Shown here: positions 54,162 to 63,174 of the stretch, one piece after another | How the letters are laid out: each line of letters begins with the position of its first letter | Position numbering within the stretch: position 1 is the first letter of the stretch | NCBI GenBank assembly: GCA_011050615.1 | Contig: DRFJ01000050.1 | Location: forward strand, 95,768 to 159,767 | Origin: Bacteroidota bacterium | Lineage (GTDB): Bacteria; Bacteroidota; Bacteroidia; Bacteroidales; VadinHA17 | Length of the DNA: 64,000 nt | Direction: 5' to 3' | Made by a program: the position numbers and the translations under genes | Notes under the pieces: model-generated | The model's input: only the letters and a program-made list of their open reading frames with translations | Told to the model about the DNA's origin: nothing | Databases searched by the model: none

Positions 54162-54220
54162 AGAGACAAAGAATATAGGGAGCAGGAATATAAGAATACA
54201 ATATATTAAGACAGTAAAAA

Positions 54221-54643
54221 ATGTTACAACCTAAGAAGACAAAATACAGGAGGCGCCAGAAAGGGAGAATGAAAGGTAATGCCCAGAGAGGTAACCAGCT
54301 TGCTTTCGGTTCCTTTGGCATCAAGGCGCTGGAGTCAGCATGGATTACAGGAAGGCAGATAGAGGCAGCACGCCAGGCTGTTACCCGCCATATGAAACGT
54401 GAAGGACAGCTGTGGATACGGATCTTTCCCGATAAGCCTATTACCAAAAAACCTGCAGAGGTAAGAATGGGTAAGGGTAAGGGTGCACCAGAAGGTTTTG
54501 TGGCACCTGTTACACCGGGCAGGATTATTTTGGAATGCGAGGGTGTGCCTTATGAGGTGGCAAAGGAAGCGATGAGGCTCGGAGCACAGAAATTGCCCAT
54601 ACCCACCAAATTCGTGGTAAGGTATGATTATGTTCAGGAATAA
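54221..54643 (+). CDS. rplP: 50S ribosomal protein L16
   Basis: The 140-residue protein starts [20 protein letters not shown] and has the L16 signature [20 protein letters not shown]. It helps position tRNA in the A site. The region upstream holds no TAnnTTTG element, so it should depend on read-through from rpsC. It lies 11 bp before rpmC. Confidence 0.98.
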   Translation: MLQPKKTKYRRRQKGRMKGNAQRGNQLAFGSFGIKALESAWITGRQIEAARQAVTRHMKREGQLWIRIFPDKPITKKPAEVRMGKGKGAPEGFVAPVTPGRIILECEGVPYEVAKEAMRLGAQKLPIPTKFVVRYDYVQE

Positions 54644-54654
54644 AGAGTTTTAAC

Positions 54655-54861
54655 ATGAAAAGTTCAGAAATAAGGGAATTGACAACCCAGGAGATCCGTG
54701 AAAGGATCGATAATGAGAGAATCTCACTCGTGCGCATGAAGCTTAATCATGCTATAACTCCGCTTGATAATCCCAATATAATTAAGGAAACAAGAGGCAA
54801 TATAGCAAGATTGCTGACTGAATTGCGAAAAAGAGAGTTGAATGAACAACAAAATAGCTAG
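54655..54861 (+). CDS. rpmC: 50S ribosomal protein L29
   Basis: The 68-residue, two-helix protein starts [20 protein letters not shown] and contains [17 protein letters not shown], as expected for L29, which binds near the tunnel exit. It lies between rplP and rpsQ as in most bacteria. Confidence 0.96.
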   Translation: MKSSEIRELTTQEIRERIDNERISLVRMKLNHAITPLDNPNIIKETRGNIARLLTELRKRELNEQQNS

Positions 54862-54869
54862 TGTCAACA

Positions 54870-55124
54870 ATGGAAAGAAATTTAAGAAAAGAACGTACAG
54901 GTATTGTTGTCAGTAATAAAATGGACAAATCAATTACCGTGGCCGTAAAAAGAAAGGTCAAGCATCCTGTTTACGGTAAGTTTGTAAACAGAACAAAAAA
55001 ACTTCTTGCACATGACGAGGAGAATACCTGCAATATTGGCGACACTGTTCGTATAATGGAAACCAGGCCTTTAAGTAAGAGAAAATCCTGGAGATTGGTT
55101 GAAGTAATTGAAAGAGTCAAGTAA
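54870..55124 (+). CDS. rpsQ: 30S ribosomal protein S17
   Basis: The 84-residue protein starts [20 protein letters not shown] and has the S17 signature [23 protein letters not shown] 54870 gives the usual length; a GTG at 54861, overlapping the rpmC stop, would add three residues. It lies 2 bp before rplN. Confidence 0.96.
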   Translation: MERNLRKERTGIVVSNKMDKSITVAVKRKVKHPVYGKFVNRTKKLLAHDEENTCNIGDTVRIMETRPLSKRKSWRLVEVIERVK

Positions 55125-55126
55125 TT

Positions 55127-55492
55127 ATGGTACAACAGGAAAGTAGACTATCTGTAGCCGATAACACCGGGGCCAAAGAGGTGCTGGTAATAAGGGTGCT
55201 TGGTGGAAGCAGAAAAAAATATGCATCCATTGGCGATAAGGTAATAGTTACAGTTAAAAGCGCCATCCCCTCAGGTGAAGCAAAAAAGGGAATGGTTTCC
55301 AGGGCTGTGATTGTAAGAACAAATAAGGAAATACGCAGGCCCGACGGTTCATATATCCGTTTTGATGATAACGCTGTTGTATTGCTGAATAACATAAATG
55401 AGGTTCGCGGCACACGAATCTTCGGACCTGTGCCAAGGGAATTACGTGAAAAATATATGAAAATTGTATCACTGGCACCTGAAGTGTTATAA
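55127..55492 (+). CDS. rplN: 50S ribosomal protein L14
   Basis: The 121-residue protein starts [20 protein letters not shown] and has the L14 signature [20 protein letters not shown], followed by [13 protein letters not shown]. It lies at the subunit interface. It is 13 bp before rplX. Confidence 0.98.
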   Translation: MVQQESRLSVADNTGAKEVLVIRVLGGSRKKYASIGDKVIVTVKSAIPSGEAKKGMVSRAVIVRTNKEIRRPDGSYIRFDDNAVVLLNNINEVRGTRIFGPVPRELREKYMKIVSLAPEVL

Positions 55493-55505
55493 CAAATTAA
55501 GAACA

Positions 55506-55829
55506 ATGCAAGAAAAACTACATATCAAAAAAGGAGATACTGTTGTAGTGATAACAGGTGAATCAAAGGGACAGAAAGGTCGTATCCTGGAAGTGAACAG
55601 AAAAAAGAAAAGGGCCATTGTGGAAGGTGTCAATATGGTTTCCAAACATACCAAGCCAAATGCCCAGAACCCCCAGGGTGGAATAATAAAAAAAGAAGCT
55701 ACCATCCATATTTCAAATCTGATGCTGGTAGATCCTGCTTCAGGTGACGGAACACGTGCCGGCAGGAGATTGAATAAGAAAAATAAGCTTGTCCGGTATT
55801 CTAAAAAATCAGGAGAGGAGATTAAATAA
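55506..55829 (+). CDS. rplX: 50S ribosomal protein L24
   Basis: The 107-residue product starting [20 protein letters not shown] has the KOW motif ([20 protein letters not shown]) of L24, an early assembly protein. The frame extends upstream to 55464 inside rplN, but ATG 55506 is the family start. Its stop overlaps the rplE start by one base. Confidence 0.96.
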   Translation: MQEKLHIKKGDTVVVITGESKGQKGRILEVNRKKKRAIVEGVNMVSKHTKPNAQNPQGGIIKKEATIHISNLMLVDPASGDGTRAGRRLNKKNKLVRYSKKSGEEIK

Positions 55830-56380
55830 TGTATACGCCTACTTTACAAAAGAAATACAGGGAAGAAATAGTACCTGCTCTCATGAAGGAGTTTGGTTAT
55901 AAAACCATAATGCAGGTTCCCCGCCTGGAAAAAATTGTTATTAACCAGGGAATAGGCCAGGCTATTGCCGACAAGAAACTTATTGAGGTCGGAACACAAG
56001 AAGTTACGGCTATTGCTGGACAAAAGGCCGTTCAGACTCTCTCATCAAAGGATATTTCCAACTTCAAACTGAGAAGAAATATGCCTATTGGTGTGATGAC
56101 AACGCTCAGAAAAGAAAGGATGTATGAATTCCTTGAAAGGCTTATCAGGGTGGCCTTGCCACGTATACGCGACTTCAAGGGTATCAGTAACAAGCTCGAT
56201 GGCAGGGGTAACTATACCCTGGGAATAACCGAACAGATCATATTTCCTGAAATTGATATTGATAAGGTGGTAAAAATAATGGGTTTGCAGATAACATTCG
56301 TTACCACGGCAAAAACGGATGAGGAAGGCTTTGCCTTACTGCGTTATTATGGTTTGCCATTTAAAACAACGAAAAACTAA
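55829..56380 (+). CDS. rplE: 50S ribosomal protein L5
   Basis: The 183-residue protein has the signature [20 protein letters not shown] and [17 protein letters not shown] near the C-terminus. It binds 5S rRNA. It starts in the rplX stop codon (TAATG) and ends 6 bp before rpsN. Confidence 0.98.
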   Translation: MYTPTLQKKYREEIVPALMKEFGYKTIMQVPRLEKIVINQGIGQAIADKKLIEVGTQEVTAIAGQKAVQTLSSKDISNFKLRRNMPIGVMTTLRKERMYEFLERLIRVALPRIRDFKGISNKLDGRGNYTLGITEQIIFPEIDIDKVVKIMGLQITFVTTAKTDEEGFALLRYYGLPFKTTKN

Positions 56381-56386
56381 TAAATT

Positions 56387-56656
56387 ATGGCTAAAGAATC
56401 AATGAAAGCCCGCGAGGTAAAACGAGCCAGACTTGTAAAAAAATACGAAGCCAAAAGAGCCAGGCTTAAAGCTGAAGGCGATTATGTGGGATTAAGCCGC
56501 CTTCCGCGAAATTCCAGCCCCATACGCCTGCATAACCGTTGCAGTATTACGGGCAGGCCGAGAGGCTATATGAGACAGTTCGGAATAAGCCGTATCACCT
56601 TCAGGGAAATGGCTTCGGAAGGACTTATCCCTGGCATTAGGAAAGCCAGCTGGTAA
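56387..56656 (+). CDS. rpsN: 30S ribosomal protein S14 (zinc-free type)
   Basis: The 89-residue protein has the S14 signature [20 protein letters not shown] and the typical end [11 protein letters not shown]. Only one cysteine is present, so it is the C-minus, zinc-independent long form. It lies 24 bp before rpsH. Confidence 0.97.
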   Translation: MAKESMKAREVKRARLVKKYEAKRARLKAEGDYVGLSRLPRNSSPIRLHNRCSITGRPRGYMRQFGISRITFREMASEGLIPGIRKASW

Positions 56657-56680
56657 TATTAATATTTAAAAATTGAAACG

Positions 56681-57076
56681 ATGACTGATCCAATTGCAGA
56701 TTTTCTTACACGAATAAGGAACGCTATTTCTGCCGGACATAAGGTGGTGGAAATTCCTGCATCGAATCTGAAGAAGGATATTACAAAGATATTGTATGAC
56801 AAGGGATATATCCTTAGTTATAAATTTGAGGATGAGGGTCCTCAGGGTACCATTAAGATAGCCCTCAAATATCATCCGAAAAGCAAAATGCCGGCTATTA
56901 AATCACTCGAGCGTATCAGTCGCCCCGGCCTGAGAAAATATGCGGGCGTGGATGAACTGCCAAGGGTGCTGAACGGACTGGGGGTGGCTATACTGTCAAC
57001 CTCACAGGGAGTTATGACAGATAAAGAAGCCAGAACCCTTAAAGTTGGTGGCGAAGTATTGTGTTATGTTTATTAA
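56681..57076 (+). CDS. rpsH: 30S ribosomal protein S8
   Basis: The 131-residue protein starts [20 protein letters not shown] and ends with the signature [21 protein letters not shown]8 binds 16S rRNA and in E. coli represses the spc operon. It lies 17 bp before rplF. Confidence 0.98.
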   Translation: MTDPIADFLTRIRNAISAGHKVVEIPASNLKKDITKILYDKGYILSYKFEDEGPQGTIKIALKYHPKSKMPAIKSLERISRPGLRKYAGVDELPRVLNGLGVAILSTSQGVMTDKEARTLKVGGEVLCYVY

Positions 57077-57093
57077 AAAGAGGATTATTTAAA

Positions 57094-57648
57094 ATGTCAC
57101 GAATAGGAAATCTACCGGTAAGTATTCCATCAGGTGTAACAATAAATGTAGCTGATGATAATACAGTGAACCTTAAAGGCCCGCTGGGTGAATTATCAGT
57201 AAATGTTGATAAGGATATAATGGTGGAAGTGGAAGGCAATGAATTGAATGTTAAACGTCCTTCTGAATCCAGGAAACATAAATCACTGCATGGTTTGTAC
57301 AGGGCCCTTATTAATAATGCCGTGGTGGGAGTATCTGAAGGTTACAGGAAGGAACTTGAACTGGTTGGAGTGGGCTACCGTGCCGAGGCTGACGGCCAGA
57401 AGCTCTTGCTCAGCATAGGACTGTCGCATGATGTTATAATCAAGTTGCCGGGAGAAATAAAGGTCGAAACAAAAACAGAAAGAAGAAGTAATCCCATTAT
57501 TACTCTCACAAGTGTTGATAAACAGCTTATAGGCAATGTTGCCGCTAAGATCAGATCACTCCGTCCACCCGAACCATATAAGGGTAAGGGTATTAAATTT
57601 GTAGGCGAACATATCAGGAGAAAGGCCGGTAAATCTGCAAGTGTTTAA
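57094..57648 (+). CDS. rplF: 50S ribosomal protein L6
   Basis: The 184-residue product starting MSRIGNLPVSIPSGVTINVA has the L6 signature RPPEPYKGKGIKFVGEHIRR. It lies near the factor-binding site. The frame opens earlier (57061) but that segment overlaps rpsH; ATG 57094 fits the family. It is 17 bp before rplR. Confidence 0.97.
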   Translation: MSRIGNLPVSIPSGVTINVADDNTVNLKGPLGELSVNVDKDIMVEVEGNELNVKRPSESRKHKSLHGLYRALINNAVVGVSEGYRKELELVGVGYRAEADGQKLLLSIGLSHDVIIKLPGEIKVETKTERRSNPIITLTSVDKQLIGNVAAKIRSLRPPEPYKGKGIKFVGEHIRRKAGKSASV

Positions 57649-57665
57649 TATTTAAAAATTGAGTG

Positions 57666-58025
57666 ATGAGCTTAACTAAAACAGAAAGAAGGAAGAGGAT
57701 AAAACTGAGAATAAGGAAAAAAATTTATGGCACTTCAGACAGGCCAAGAGTTTCAGTTTTCAGGAGCAATAAGCAGATTTATGCCCAGGTTATCGATGAT
57801 AAAACCGGGAAAACAATCCTGTCAGCCTCTTCAAGAGAAAAAGATATAGCCTCTGCCGCTAAAGGCAATAAGACAGACCAGGCAGCAATGGTAGGTAAAT
57901 TGCTGGCAAACAAGTGCAGGGAAGCCGGTATTGAAAATATTGTTTTTGACAGGGGTGGTTACAAGTATCATGGAAGGGTTAAATCGCTGGCTGAAGCAGC
58001 ACGTGAAGGCGGCTTAAAATTCTAA
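57666..58025 (+). CDS. rplR: 50S ribosomal protein L18
   Basis: The 119-residue protein has [20 protein letters not shown] and the typical end [20 protein letters not shown]. It carries 5S rRNA into the 50S subunit with L5. ATG 57666 is preferred over the adjoining GTG 57663. Confidence 0.97.
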   Translation: MSLTKTERRKRIKLRIRKKIYGTSDRPRVSVFRSNKQIYAQVIDDKTGKTILSASSREKDIASAAKGNKTDQAAMVGKLLANKCREAGIENIVFDRGGYKYHGRVKSLAEAAREGGLKF

Positions 58026-58031
58026 ATATAT

Positions 58032-58547
58032 ATGAATAAAGAAGTTAAAAGAGTAAAAACCATTGATCTCGAGTTAAAAGACCGACTCGTTAGTATCCAG
58101 AGGGTTACCAAGGTGACCAAGGGAGGTCGCACCTTCAGCTTTTCTGCTATTGTGGTGGTTGGTAATGAAGATGGTGTGGCAGGCTACGGACTGGGTAAAG
58201 CCAATGAAGTGACCGCGGCAATAGCCAAAGGAGTCGAAGATGCAAAGAAAAACCTTATACGGGTGCCGGTAATTAACGGTACAATACCGCATGTACAGTA
58301 TGCCAAGTACGGAGGTGCTTCTGTCTTCCTTAAACCTGCATCCGAGGGTACGGGTGTAAAAGCAGGTGGCGCCATGCGTGCCGTGCTTGAAAGTGTGGGT
58401 GTAAGAAATGTGCTTGCAAAATCCAAGGGATCATCAAACCCCCACAACCTGGTGAAAGCTACCTTCGAAGCCCTGACTGAACTCAGGGATGCTTATACAG
58501 TGGCTAACCAGAGATCAATATCATTGGATAAAGTATTTAACGGATAG
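58032..58547 (+). CDS. rpsE: 30S ribosomal protein S5
   Basis: The 171-residue protein has the S5 double-stranded RNA-binding fold: [20 protein letters not shown], then [18 protein letters not shown] and the C-terminal [16 protein letters not shown]. It lines the mRNA entry and affects decoding accuracy. It is 6 bp after rplR and 12 bp before rpmD. Confidence 0.98.
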   Translation: MNKEVKRVKTIDLELKDRLVSIQRVTKVTKGGRTFSFSAIVVVGNEDGVAGYGLGKANEVTAAIAKGVEDAKKNLIRVPVINGTIPHVQYAKYGGASVFLKPASEGTGVKAGGAMRAVLESVGVRNVLAKSKGSSNPHNLVKATFEALTELRDAYTVANQRSISLDKVFNG

Positions 58548-58559
58548 AAAGATATCGTT

Positions 58560-58739
58560 ATGGCAAAGATAAGGGTAACGCAGGTAAGATCTAAGATTGG
58601 AAGGCCGGAACGCCAGAAGAGGACACTGGCAGCACTGGGTCTGAAAAAAATGCACCAGAGCATTGAACATGAAGCCACTCCCCAGATAATGGGTATGGTG
58701 AATGCTGTTAAACACCTGGTGAAAGTTGAGGAAATTTAA
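58560..58739 (+). CDS. rpmD: 50S ribosomal protein L30
   Basis: A 59-residue protein starting MAKIRVTQVRSKIGRPERQK and continuing through KRTLAALGLKKMHQSIEHEA is L30, in its usual place between rpsE and rplO. Length and the start ATG 58560 fit the family. Confidence 0.97.
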   Translation: MAKIRVTQVRSKIGRPERQKRTLAALGLKKMHQSIEHEATPQIMGMVNAVKHLVKVEEI

Positions 58740-58761
58740 AGAAAACAAAAATCTTGTTGAA

Positions 58762-59211
58762 ATGGACTTAAGTAACTTGAAACCGGCTGAAGGGACGGTA
58801 AAAAAAGACAGGCGCCTGGGACGCGGCGAAGGTACAGGCAGAGGTGGTACGTCCACCAGGGGCCATAAAGGGCAGAAATCACGCTCGGGCTACTCAAAAA
58901 AGGTTGGCTTCGAAGGTGGACAGATGCCCCTCCAGAGAAGGGTTCCCAAGTATGGCTTTACGAACCTGAACCGTGTTGAATATAAGGGAATTAACATTAG
59001 CACTCTTCAGGCTCTGGCTGAAAAGAAAAACCTGGACGTCATTAAGGTGGAAACAATGATAAACGCCGGACTGATTTCAAAAAAATCAAGAGTTAAGATA
59101 CTGGCCAAAGGCTCTCTCGATAAGAAACTTGAGGTGCATGCCCATGCTTTTTCCAAAGCAGCAATTGAAGCCATTGAAGCCCAGAAAGGAAAAGTAGTAA
59201 AAATAGACTAG
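58762..59211 (+). CDS. rplO: 50S ribosomal protein L15
   Basis: The 149-residue product starting MDLSNLKPAEGTVKKDRRLG has the Gly/Arg-rich N-terminal region (GRGEGTGRGGTSTRGHKGQK, SRSGYSKKVGFEGGQMPLQR) and the C-terminal Rossmann-like part of L15. ATG 58762 is the family start although the frame opens at 58726. secY begins 1 bp after it. Confidence 0.97.
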   Translation: MDLSNLKPAEGTVKKDRRLGRGEGTGRGGTSTRGHKGQKSRSGYSKKVGFEGGQMPLQRRVPKYGFTNLNRVEYKGINISTLQALAEKKNLDVIKVETMINAGLISKKSRVKILAKGSLDKKLEVHAHAFSKAAIEAIEAQKGKVVKID

Positions 59212-59212
59212 G

Positions 59213-60547
59213 ATGAGATTATTTCAGACAATACGAAACATATTCAAGATAGAAGATCTCAGGGCAAGAATAATTTATACCCTGGGTATTATTCTATTGT
59301 ACAGGTTTGGTAAATATGTTACCCTTCCGGGTATTGACCCTTCACAGCTTGATGCTCTGAGAGACCAGACAGCATCGGGTATCATGGGACTGCTTGATAT
59401 GTTCTCGGGAGGCGCTTTTTCCCAGGCATCTGTTTTCGCCCTGGGGATAATGCCTTATATCTCGGCTTCTATTGTTATTCAGCTTCTGGGTATTGTATTC
59501 CCATACTTCCAGAAACTGCAGCGTGAAGGTGAAAGCGGAAGAAGGAAAATGAACCAGTATACAAGATATCTTACTGTGGCCATCCTCCTGCTCCAGGCAC
59601 CTACTTACCTGGCAAACCTTAATGCCCAGCTGCCGGCAAGCGCCTTTATTCTCAGCGGAGCATTGTTTAAAGTCTCTTCTGTTATAATTCTGACCGCAGG
59701 TACCATGTTTATAATGTGGCTGGGAGAGAAGATAACAGACAAGGGAATAGGTAACGGTATTTCACTGATTATTATGATAGGAATTATTGCAAGACTGCCC
59801 CAGGCCTTCGTTTTTGAACTGGGTGTACGGCTGGATGGATCGGGCGGACTGGTAGGGCTCCTCCTGGAAATGGTCCTTCTATTTGCGGTTATACTTGGAA
59901 CAATACTCCTCGTACAGGGCACACGCCGGATTCCTGTTCAGTACGCCAGGAGAATAGTTGGTAATAAACAATACGGAGGTGTCAGGCAGTATATACCACT
60001 GAAAGTGAACGCTGCCGGCGTTATGCCTATCATTTTTGCCCAGGCAATTATGATGTTGCCTATAATAGTAGCGGGATATGCTTCCGCTGATCAAATGTCA
60101 GGTTTTGTATCTGCTTTTTCAAATATGTATGGATTCTGGTATAACTTCGTAACAGCCCTGCTGATAATAGCTTTTACCTATTTCTATACCGCTGTGACAA
60201 TAAACCCCGTTCAGATGGCAGAAGATATGAAAAAGAACGGAGGATTTATTCCGGGGGTAAAACCGGGAAGGAAAACAGTTGAATTCCTTGACCAGGTTAT
60301 GTCAAGAATCACACTGCCCGGATCAATATTTCTGGCTATTATTGCCATCCTGCCCTCCATAGCTGTTAAATTTGGAGTTAGTTCACCTTTTGCACAGTTT
60401 TATGGAGGAACATCATTGCTGATCCTGGTAGGAGTGGTGCTGGATACATTGCAGCAGATTGAAAGTCATCTGCTGATGCGTCATTACGATGGTCTGATGA
60501 AATCGGGCAGGATAAAAGGCAGGGCCGGTGCTGTATCGGCAATGTAA
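59213..60547 (+). CDS. secY: Protein translocase subunit SecY
   Basis: The 444-residue membrane protein has ten predicted membrane segments, the plug-region sequence GLLDMFSGGAFSQASVFALG, followed by IMPYISASIVIQLL, and the cytoplasmic loop GVKPGRKTVEFLDQVMSRIT. It forms the channel for protein export and membrane insertion with SecE and SecG. It lies between rplO and map; adk, which follows secY in some bacteria, is absent. Confidence 0.98.
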   Translation: MRLFQTIRNIFKIEDLRARIIYTLGIILLYRFGKYVTLPGIDPSQLDALRDQTASGIMGLLDMFSGGAFSQASVFALGIMPYISASIVIQLLGIVFPYFQKLQREGESGRRKMNQYTRYLTVAILLLQAPTYLANLNAQLPASAFILSGALFKVSSVIILTAGTMFIMWLGEKITDKGIGNGISLIIMIGIIARLPQAFVFELGVRLDGSGGLVGLLLEMVLLFAVILGTILLVQGTRRIPVQYARRIVGNKQYGGVRQYIPLKVNAAGVMPIIFAQAIMMLPIIVAGYASADQMSGFVSAFSNMYGFWYNFVTALLIIAFTYFYTAVTINPVQMAEDMKKNGGFIPGVKPGRKTVEFLDQVMSRITLPGSIFLAIIAILPSIAVKFGVSSPFAQFYGGTSLLILVGVVLDTLQQIESHLLMRHYDGLMKSGRIKGRAGAVSAM

Positions 60548-60560
60548 TAAACGTTCTTTG

Positions 60561-61340
60561 ATGTTACATCTGAAGACAGAGGAACAGGTTGAGTTACTGA
60601 GGGCAAGTAACCGGTTAGTGTCGAGAACACTGGCTGAACTGGCCAGGATAATAAAACCGGGGATAACAACCCTCCGCCTCGACCTTGTGGCAGAAGAATT
60701 TATCAGGGATAACAAGGCAATACCTGGCTTTAAGGGATATAATAATTTTCCAAATACACTCTGCACCTCTGTTAATGATGAAGTGGTCCATGGCATCCCT
60801 TCAGATTATACCCTGAAAGATGGAGATATAATATCCATCGATTGCGGCGTGATACTTGATGGGTTTTATGGCGATAGTGCCTTTACATTTCCCGTTGGAG
60901 AGATTAGTGATGAAAAAAAAAGGCTTCTTGAATACACCAGGGAGTCACTGGAGGAGGGAGCAAGACAGGCCATAGCCGGAAACAGGGTGGGAGATATATC
61001 ATGGGCAGTACAAAATAAAGCCGAAAGCGGAGGCTTTTCTGTGGTTCGTGAACTTGTTGGACACGGACTGGGAAAGAATCTGCATGAGCCTCCTGAAGTG
61101 CCTAATTACGGAAGAAGAGGAAGGGGACCGAAACTGAAGGAAGGACTTGTTATCTGTATTGAACCTATGATTAACATGGGAAGCAGGAATGTAAGACAGA
61201 TGAAGGATGGATGGACAGTGAAAACAGTTGACGGTGAACCCTCATCCCATTTTGAATATGCTGTGGCAGTAGGTACAAATGAGGTTGATATATTAACGAC
61301 ATTTAAATTTATTGACGAAGAATTGAGTAAAATTAAATAA
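60561..61340 (+). CDS. map: Methionine aminopeptidase, type I
   Basis: The 259-residue product starting [20 protein letters not shown] has all five metal ligands of MetAP: D94 and D105 in [18 protein letters not shown], the histidine in [20 protein letters not shown], and the glutamates in CIEPMINMG and [11 protein letters not shown]. It removes the initiator methionine from new proteins. ATG 60561 is preferred over a start at 60528 that lies inside secY. infA follows after 1 bp. Confidence 0.96.
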   Translation: MLHLKTEEQVELLRASNRLVSRTLAELARIIKPGITTLRLDLVAEEFIRDNKAIPGFKGYNNFPNTLCTSVNDEVVHGIPSDYTLKDGDIISIDCGVILDGFYGDSAFTFPVGEISDEKKRLLEYTRESLEEGARQAIAGNRVGDISWAVQNKAESGGFSVVRELVGHGLGKNLHEPPEVPNYGRRGRGPKLKEGLVICIEPMINMGSRNVRQMKDGWTVKTVDGEPSSHFEYAVAVGTNEVDILTTFKFIDEELSKIK

Positions 61341-61341
61341 T

Positions 61342-61560
61342 ATGGCTAAGCAACCTTCTATTGAACAGGACGGAACTATCATTGAGGCTCTGTCCAATGC
61401 CATGTTCAGGGTCGAGCTTGAAAATGGTCACGTTATTACAGCTCATATCTCAGGAAAGATGAGAATGAACTATATAAAAATATTGCCCGGTGACAGGGTC
61501 AAGGTTGAAATGTCGCCTTATGACTTAACAAAGGGCAGAATAACATTCAGATATAAATAA
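61342..61560 (+). CDS. infA: Translation initiation factor IF-1
   Basis: The 72-residue OB-fold protein reads [20 protein letters not shown] at the start and [18 protein letters not shown] at the end, the full length of IF-1. It binds the 30S A site during initiation. It lies between map and rpmJ, as in many bacteria. Confidence 0.98.
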   Translation: MAKQPSIEQDGTIIEALSNAMFRVELENGHVITAHISGKMRMNYIKILPGDRVKVEMSPYDLTKGRITFRYK

Positions 61561-61575
61561 AAAATTATTGCGGTA

Positions 61576-61692
61576 ATGAAAGTAAGAGCATCTGTAAAAA
61601 AGCGTAGTGCCGACTGCAAAATAGTCAGGAGGAAGGGACGCTTATACGTTATAAATAAGAAAAATCCCAAGTTTAAACAGAGACAGGGATAA
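61576..61692 (+). CDS. rpmJ: 50S ribosomal protein L36 (zinc-free type)
   Basis: A 38-residue protein starts [20 protein letters not shown] and ends NPKFKQRQG. It has one cysteine in place of the CxxC...CxxxxH zinc set, so it is the C-minus form. It is too short for many ORF filters but is complete and in its usual place after infA. Confidence 0.97.
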   Translation: MKVRASVKKRSADCKIVRRKGRLYVINKKNPKFKQRQG

Positions 61693-61698
61693 TTTATA

Positions 61699-61706
61699 TA
61701 ACTTTG
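61699..61706 (+). promoter_or_regulatory. Putative internal promoter before rpsM-rpsK-rpsD-rpoA
   Basis: TAACTTTG is an exact TAnnTTTG match, 25 bp before the rpsM ATG in the 39-bp gap after rpmJ. A weak TTTA at 61672-61675 lies 23 bp upstream. It would allow the alpha operon to be transcribed on its own. Confidence 0.45.
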
Positions 61707-61731
61707 CACACATTTTAAACAAAAGCTATAT

Positions 61732-62109
61732 ATGGCACGAATAGTTGGTGTAGACTTACCAAAAAACAAAAGGGGTGAAGTAGCCCTGACATACATTTAT
61801 GGAGTTGGACGAAGCAGTGCCCGTGATGTACTGACAAAGGCCAAGGTTGACTGGGATAAAAAAGTTAAGGACTGGAATGATGATGAATTAACCAGGATAA
61901 GAAGGGTCCTTAATGAGGAATATAAGCTTGAAGGTGAGCTCAGGTCTGATGTACAGCTCAGTATCAAACGGTTAATGGATATCGGCTGTTACCGGGGCAT
62001 TCGTCACAGAACGGGAATGCCGGTAAGGGGTCAGAGTACTAAAAATAATGCCCGAACACGCAAAGGCAGGAAGAAAACTGTAGCTAATAAGAAGAAAGCT
62101 GTTAAATAA
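61732..62109 (+). CDS. rpsM: 30S ribosomal protein S13
   Basis: The 125-residue protein starts [20 protein letters not shown] and has the S13 signature [20 protein letters not shown] with a basic tail that touches the P-site tRNA. It opens the alpha gene set and is preceded by a promoter-like element. It lies 7 bp before rpsK. Confidence 0.98.
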   Translation: MARIVGVDLPKNKRGEVALTYIYGVGRSSARDVLTKAKVDWDKKVKDWNDDELTRIRRVLNEEYKLEGELRSDVQLSIKRLMDIGCYRGIRHRTGMPVRGQSTKNNARTRKGRKKTVANKKKAVK

Positions 62110-62116
62110 TTAGATT

Positions 62117-62506
62117 ATGGCAAAAAAATCCGGAGCATCAAGAAAAAGAGTTGTGAAGATTGAACCTGTAGGCCAGGCTCATATTCATTCATCATTTAAT
62201 AATATAATTATTTCATTGACAAATAATTCAGGCCAGGTAATTGCCTGGGCCTCGGCGGGTAAGATGGGATTCAAAGGATCCAAAAAGAATACCCCCTATG
62301 CTGCTCAGATGGCAGCTGAAGATTGTGCAAAAGTAGCCTATGACCTTGGCCTCAGAAAAGTTAAAGTCTTTGTTAAAGGACCGGGTTCAGGAAGGGAATC
62401 AGCTATAAGGTCAATTCACAACAGTGGTATTGAAGTAACAGAGATAGTCGATGTTACACCTATGCCCCATAATGGATGCAGGCCTCCTAACAGGAGAAGG
62501 GTATAA
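62117..62506 (+). CDS. rpsK: 30S ribosomal protein S11
   Basis: The 129-residue protein has the S11 signature [20 protein letters not shown] and the typical end [16 protein letters not shown]. It helps form the 30S platform. It lies 39 bp before rpsD. Confidence 0.98.
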   Translation: MAKKSGASRKRVVKIEPVGQAHIHSSFNNIIISLTNNSGQVIAWASAGKMGFKGSKKNTPYAAQMAAEDCAKVAYDLGLRKVKVFVKGPGSGRESAIRSIHNSGIEVTEIVDVTPMPHNGCRPPNRRRV

Positions 62507-62545
62507 AAAAATTGAATAATAAAGGAGAATAAAACTATTTTTTAA

Positions 62546-63154
62546 ATGGCAAGATACAGAGGACCAAAATCAAAAATAGCCAGGAAATTCGGGGATCCAA
62601 TCTTCGGTACTGATAAGAATCTGGAAAGGAAAAATTATCCTCCCGGACAGCACGGTAATATGAAAAGAAGAAAGAAAACTTCCGAATATGGCATTCAGTT
62701 GAGGGAAAAACAAAAAGCAAAATATACCTACGGAGTGCTTGAGAAGCAGTTCAAAAATCTTTTTGAGCGTGCATCAAGAAGTAAGGGTGTAACAGGTGAA
62801 GTGTTGCTCCAGCTACTCGAATCAAGGCTCGATAATGTTGTTTACAGGCTGGGCGTTGCACCATCACGCGCAGCTGCCAGACAAATGGTTTCACACAGGC
62901 ATATAACTGTTAACGGGGAAGTGGTTAATATACCCTCATCTCTGGTAAAAGCAGGAGATATTGTTGGCGTCAGGGAAAAATCCAAATCGCTTGAAGCAAT
63001 ACAGGATTCACTGGCCGGTAAAAGACATTTGAGCTATTCATGGCTCGAGTGGGACGACTCGCAGATGGTAGGCAAGTTCATGAATATCCCCCAGCGTGAA
63101 GACATACCTGAAGATATAAAAGAACAGCTGATAGTTGAATTATACTCAAAATAA
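62546..63154 (+). CDS. rpsD: 30S ribosomal protein S4
   Basis: The 202-residue protein starts [20 protein letters not shown] and has the S4 RNA-binding domain ([40 protein letters not shown]). It is an early 16S rRNA-binding protein and, in other bacteria, represses the alpha operon. It lies 20 bp before rpoA. Confidence 0.98.
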   Translation: MARYRGPKSKIARKFGDPIFGTDKNLERKNYPPGQHGNMKRRKKTSEYGIQLREKQKAKYTYGVLEKQFKNLFERASRSKGVTGEVLLQLLESRLDNVVYRLGVAPSRAAARQMVSHRHITVNGEVVNIPSSLVKAGDIVGVREKSKSLEAIQDSLAGKRHLSYSWLEWDDSQMVGKFMNIPQREDIPEDIKEQLIVELYSK

Positions 63155-63174
63155 TAATATATAAGATTGCATAT

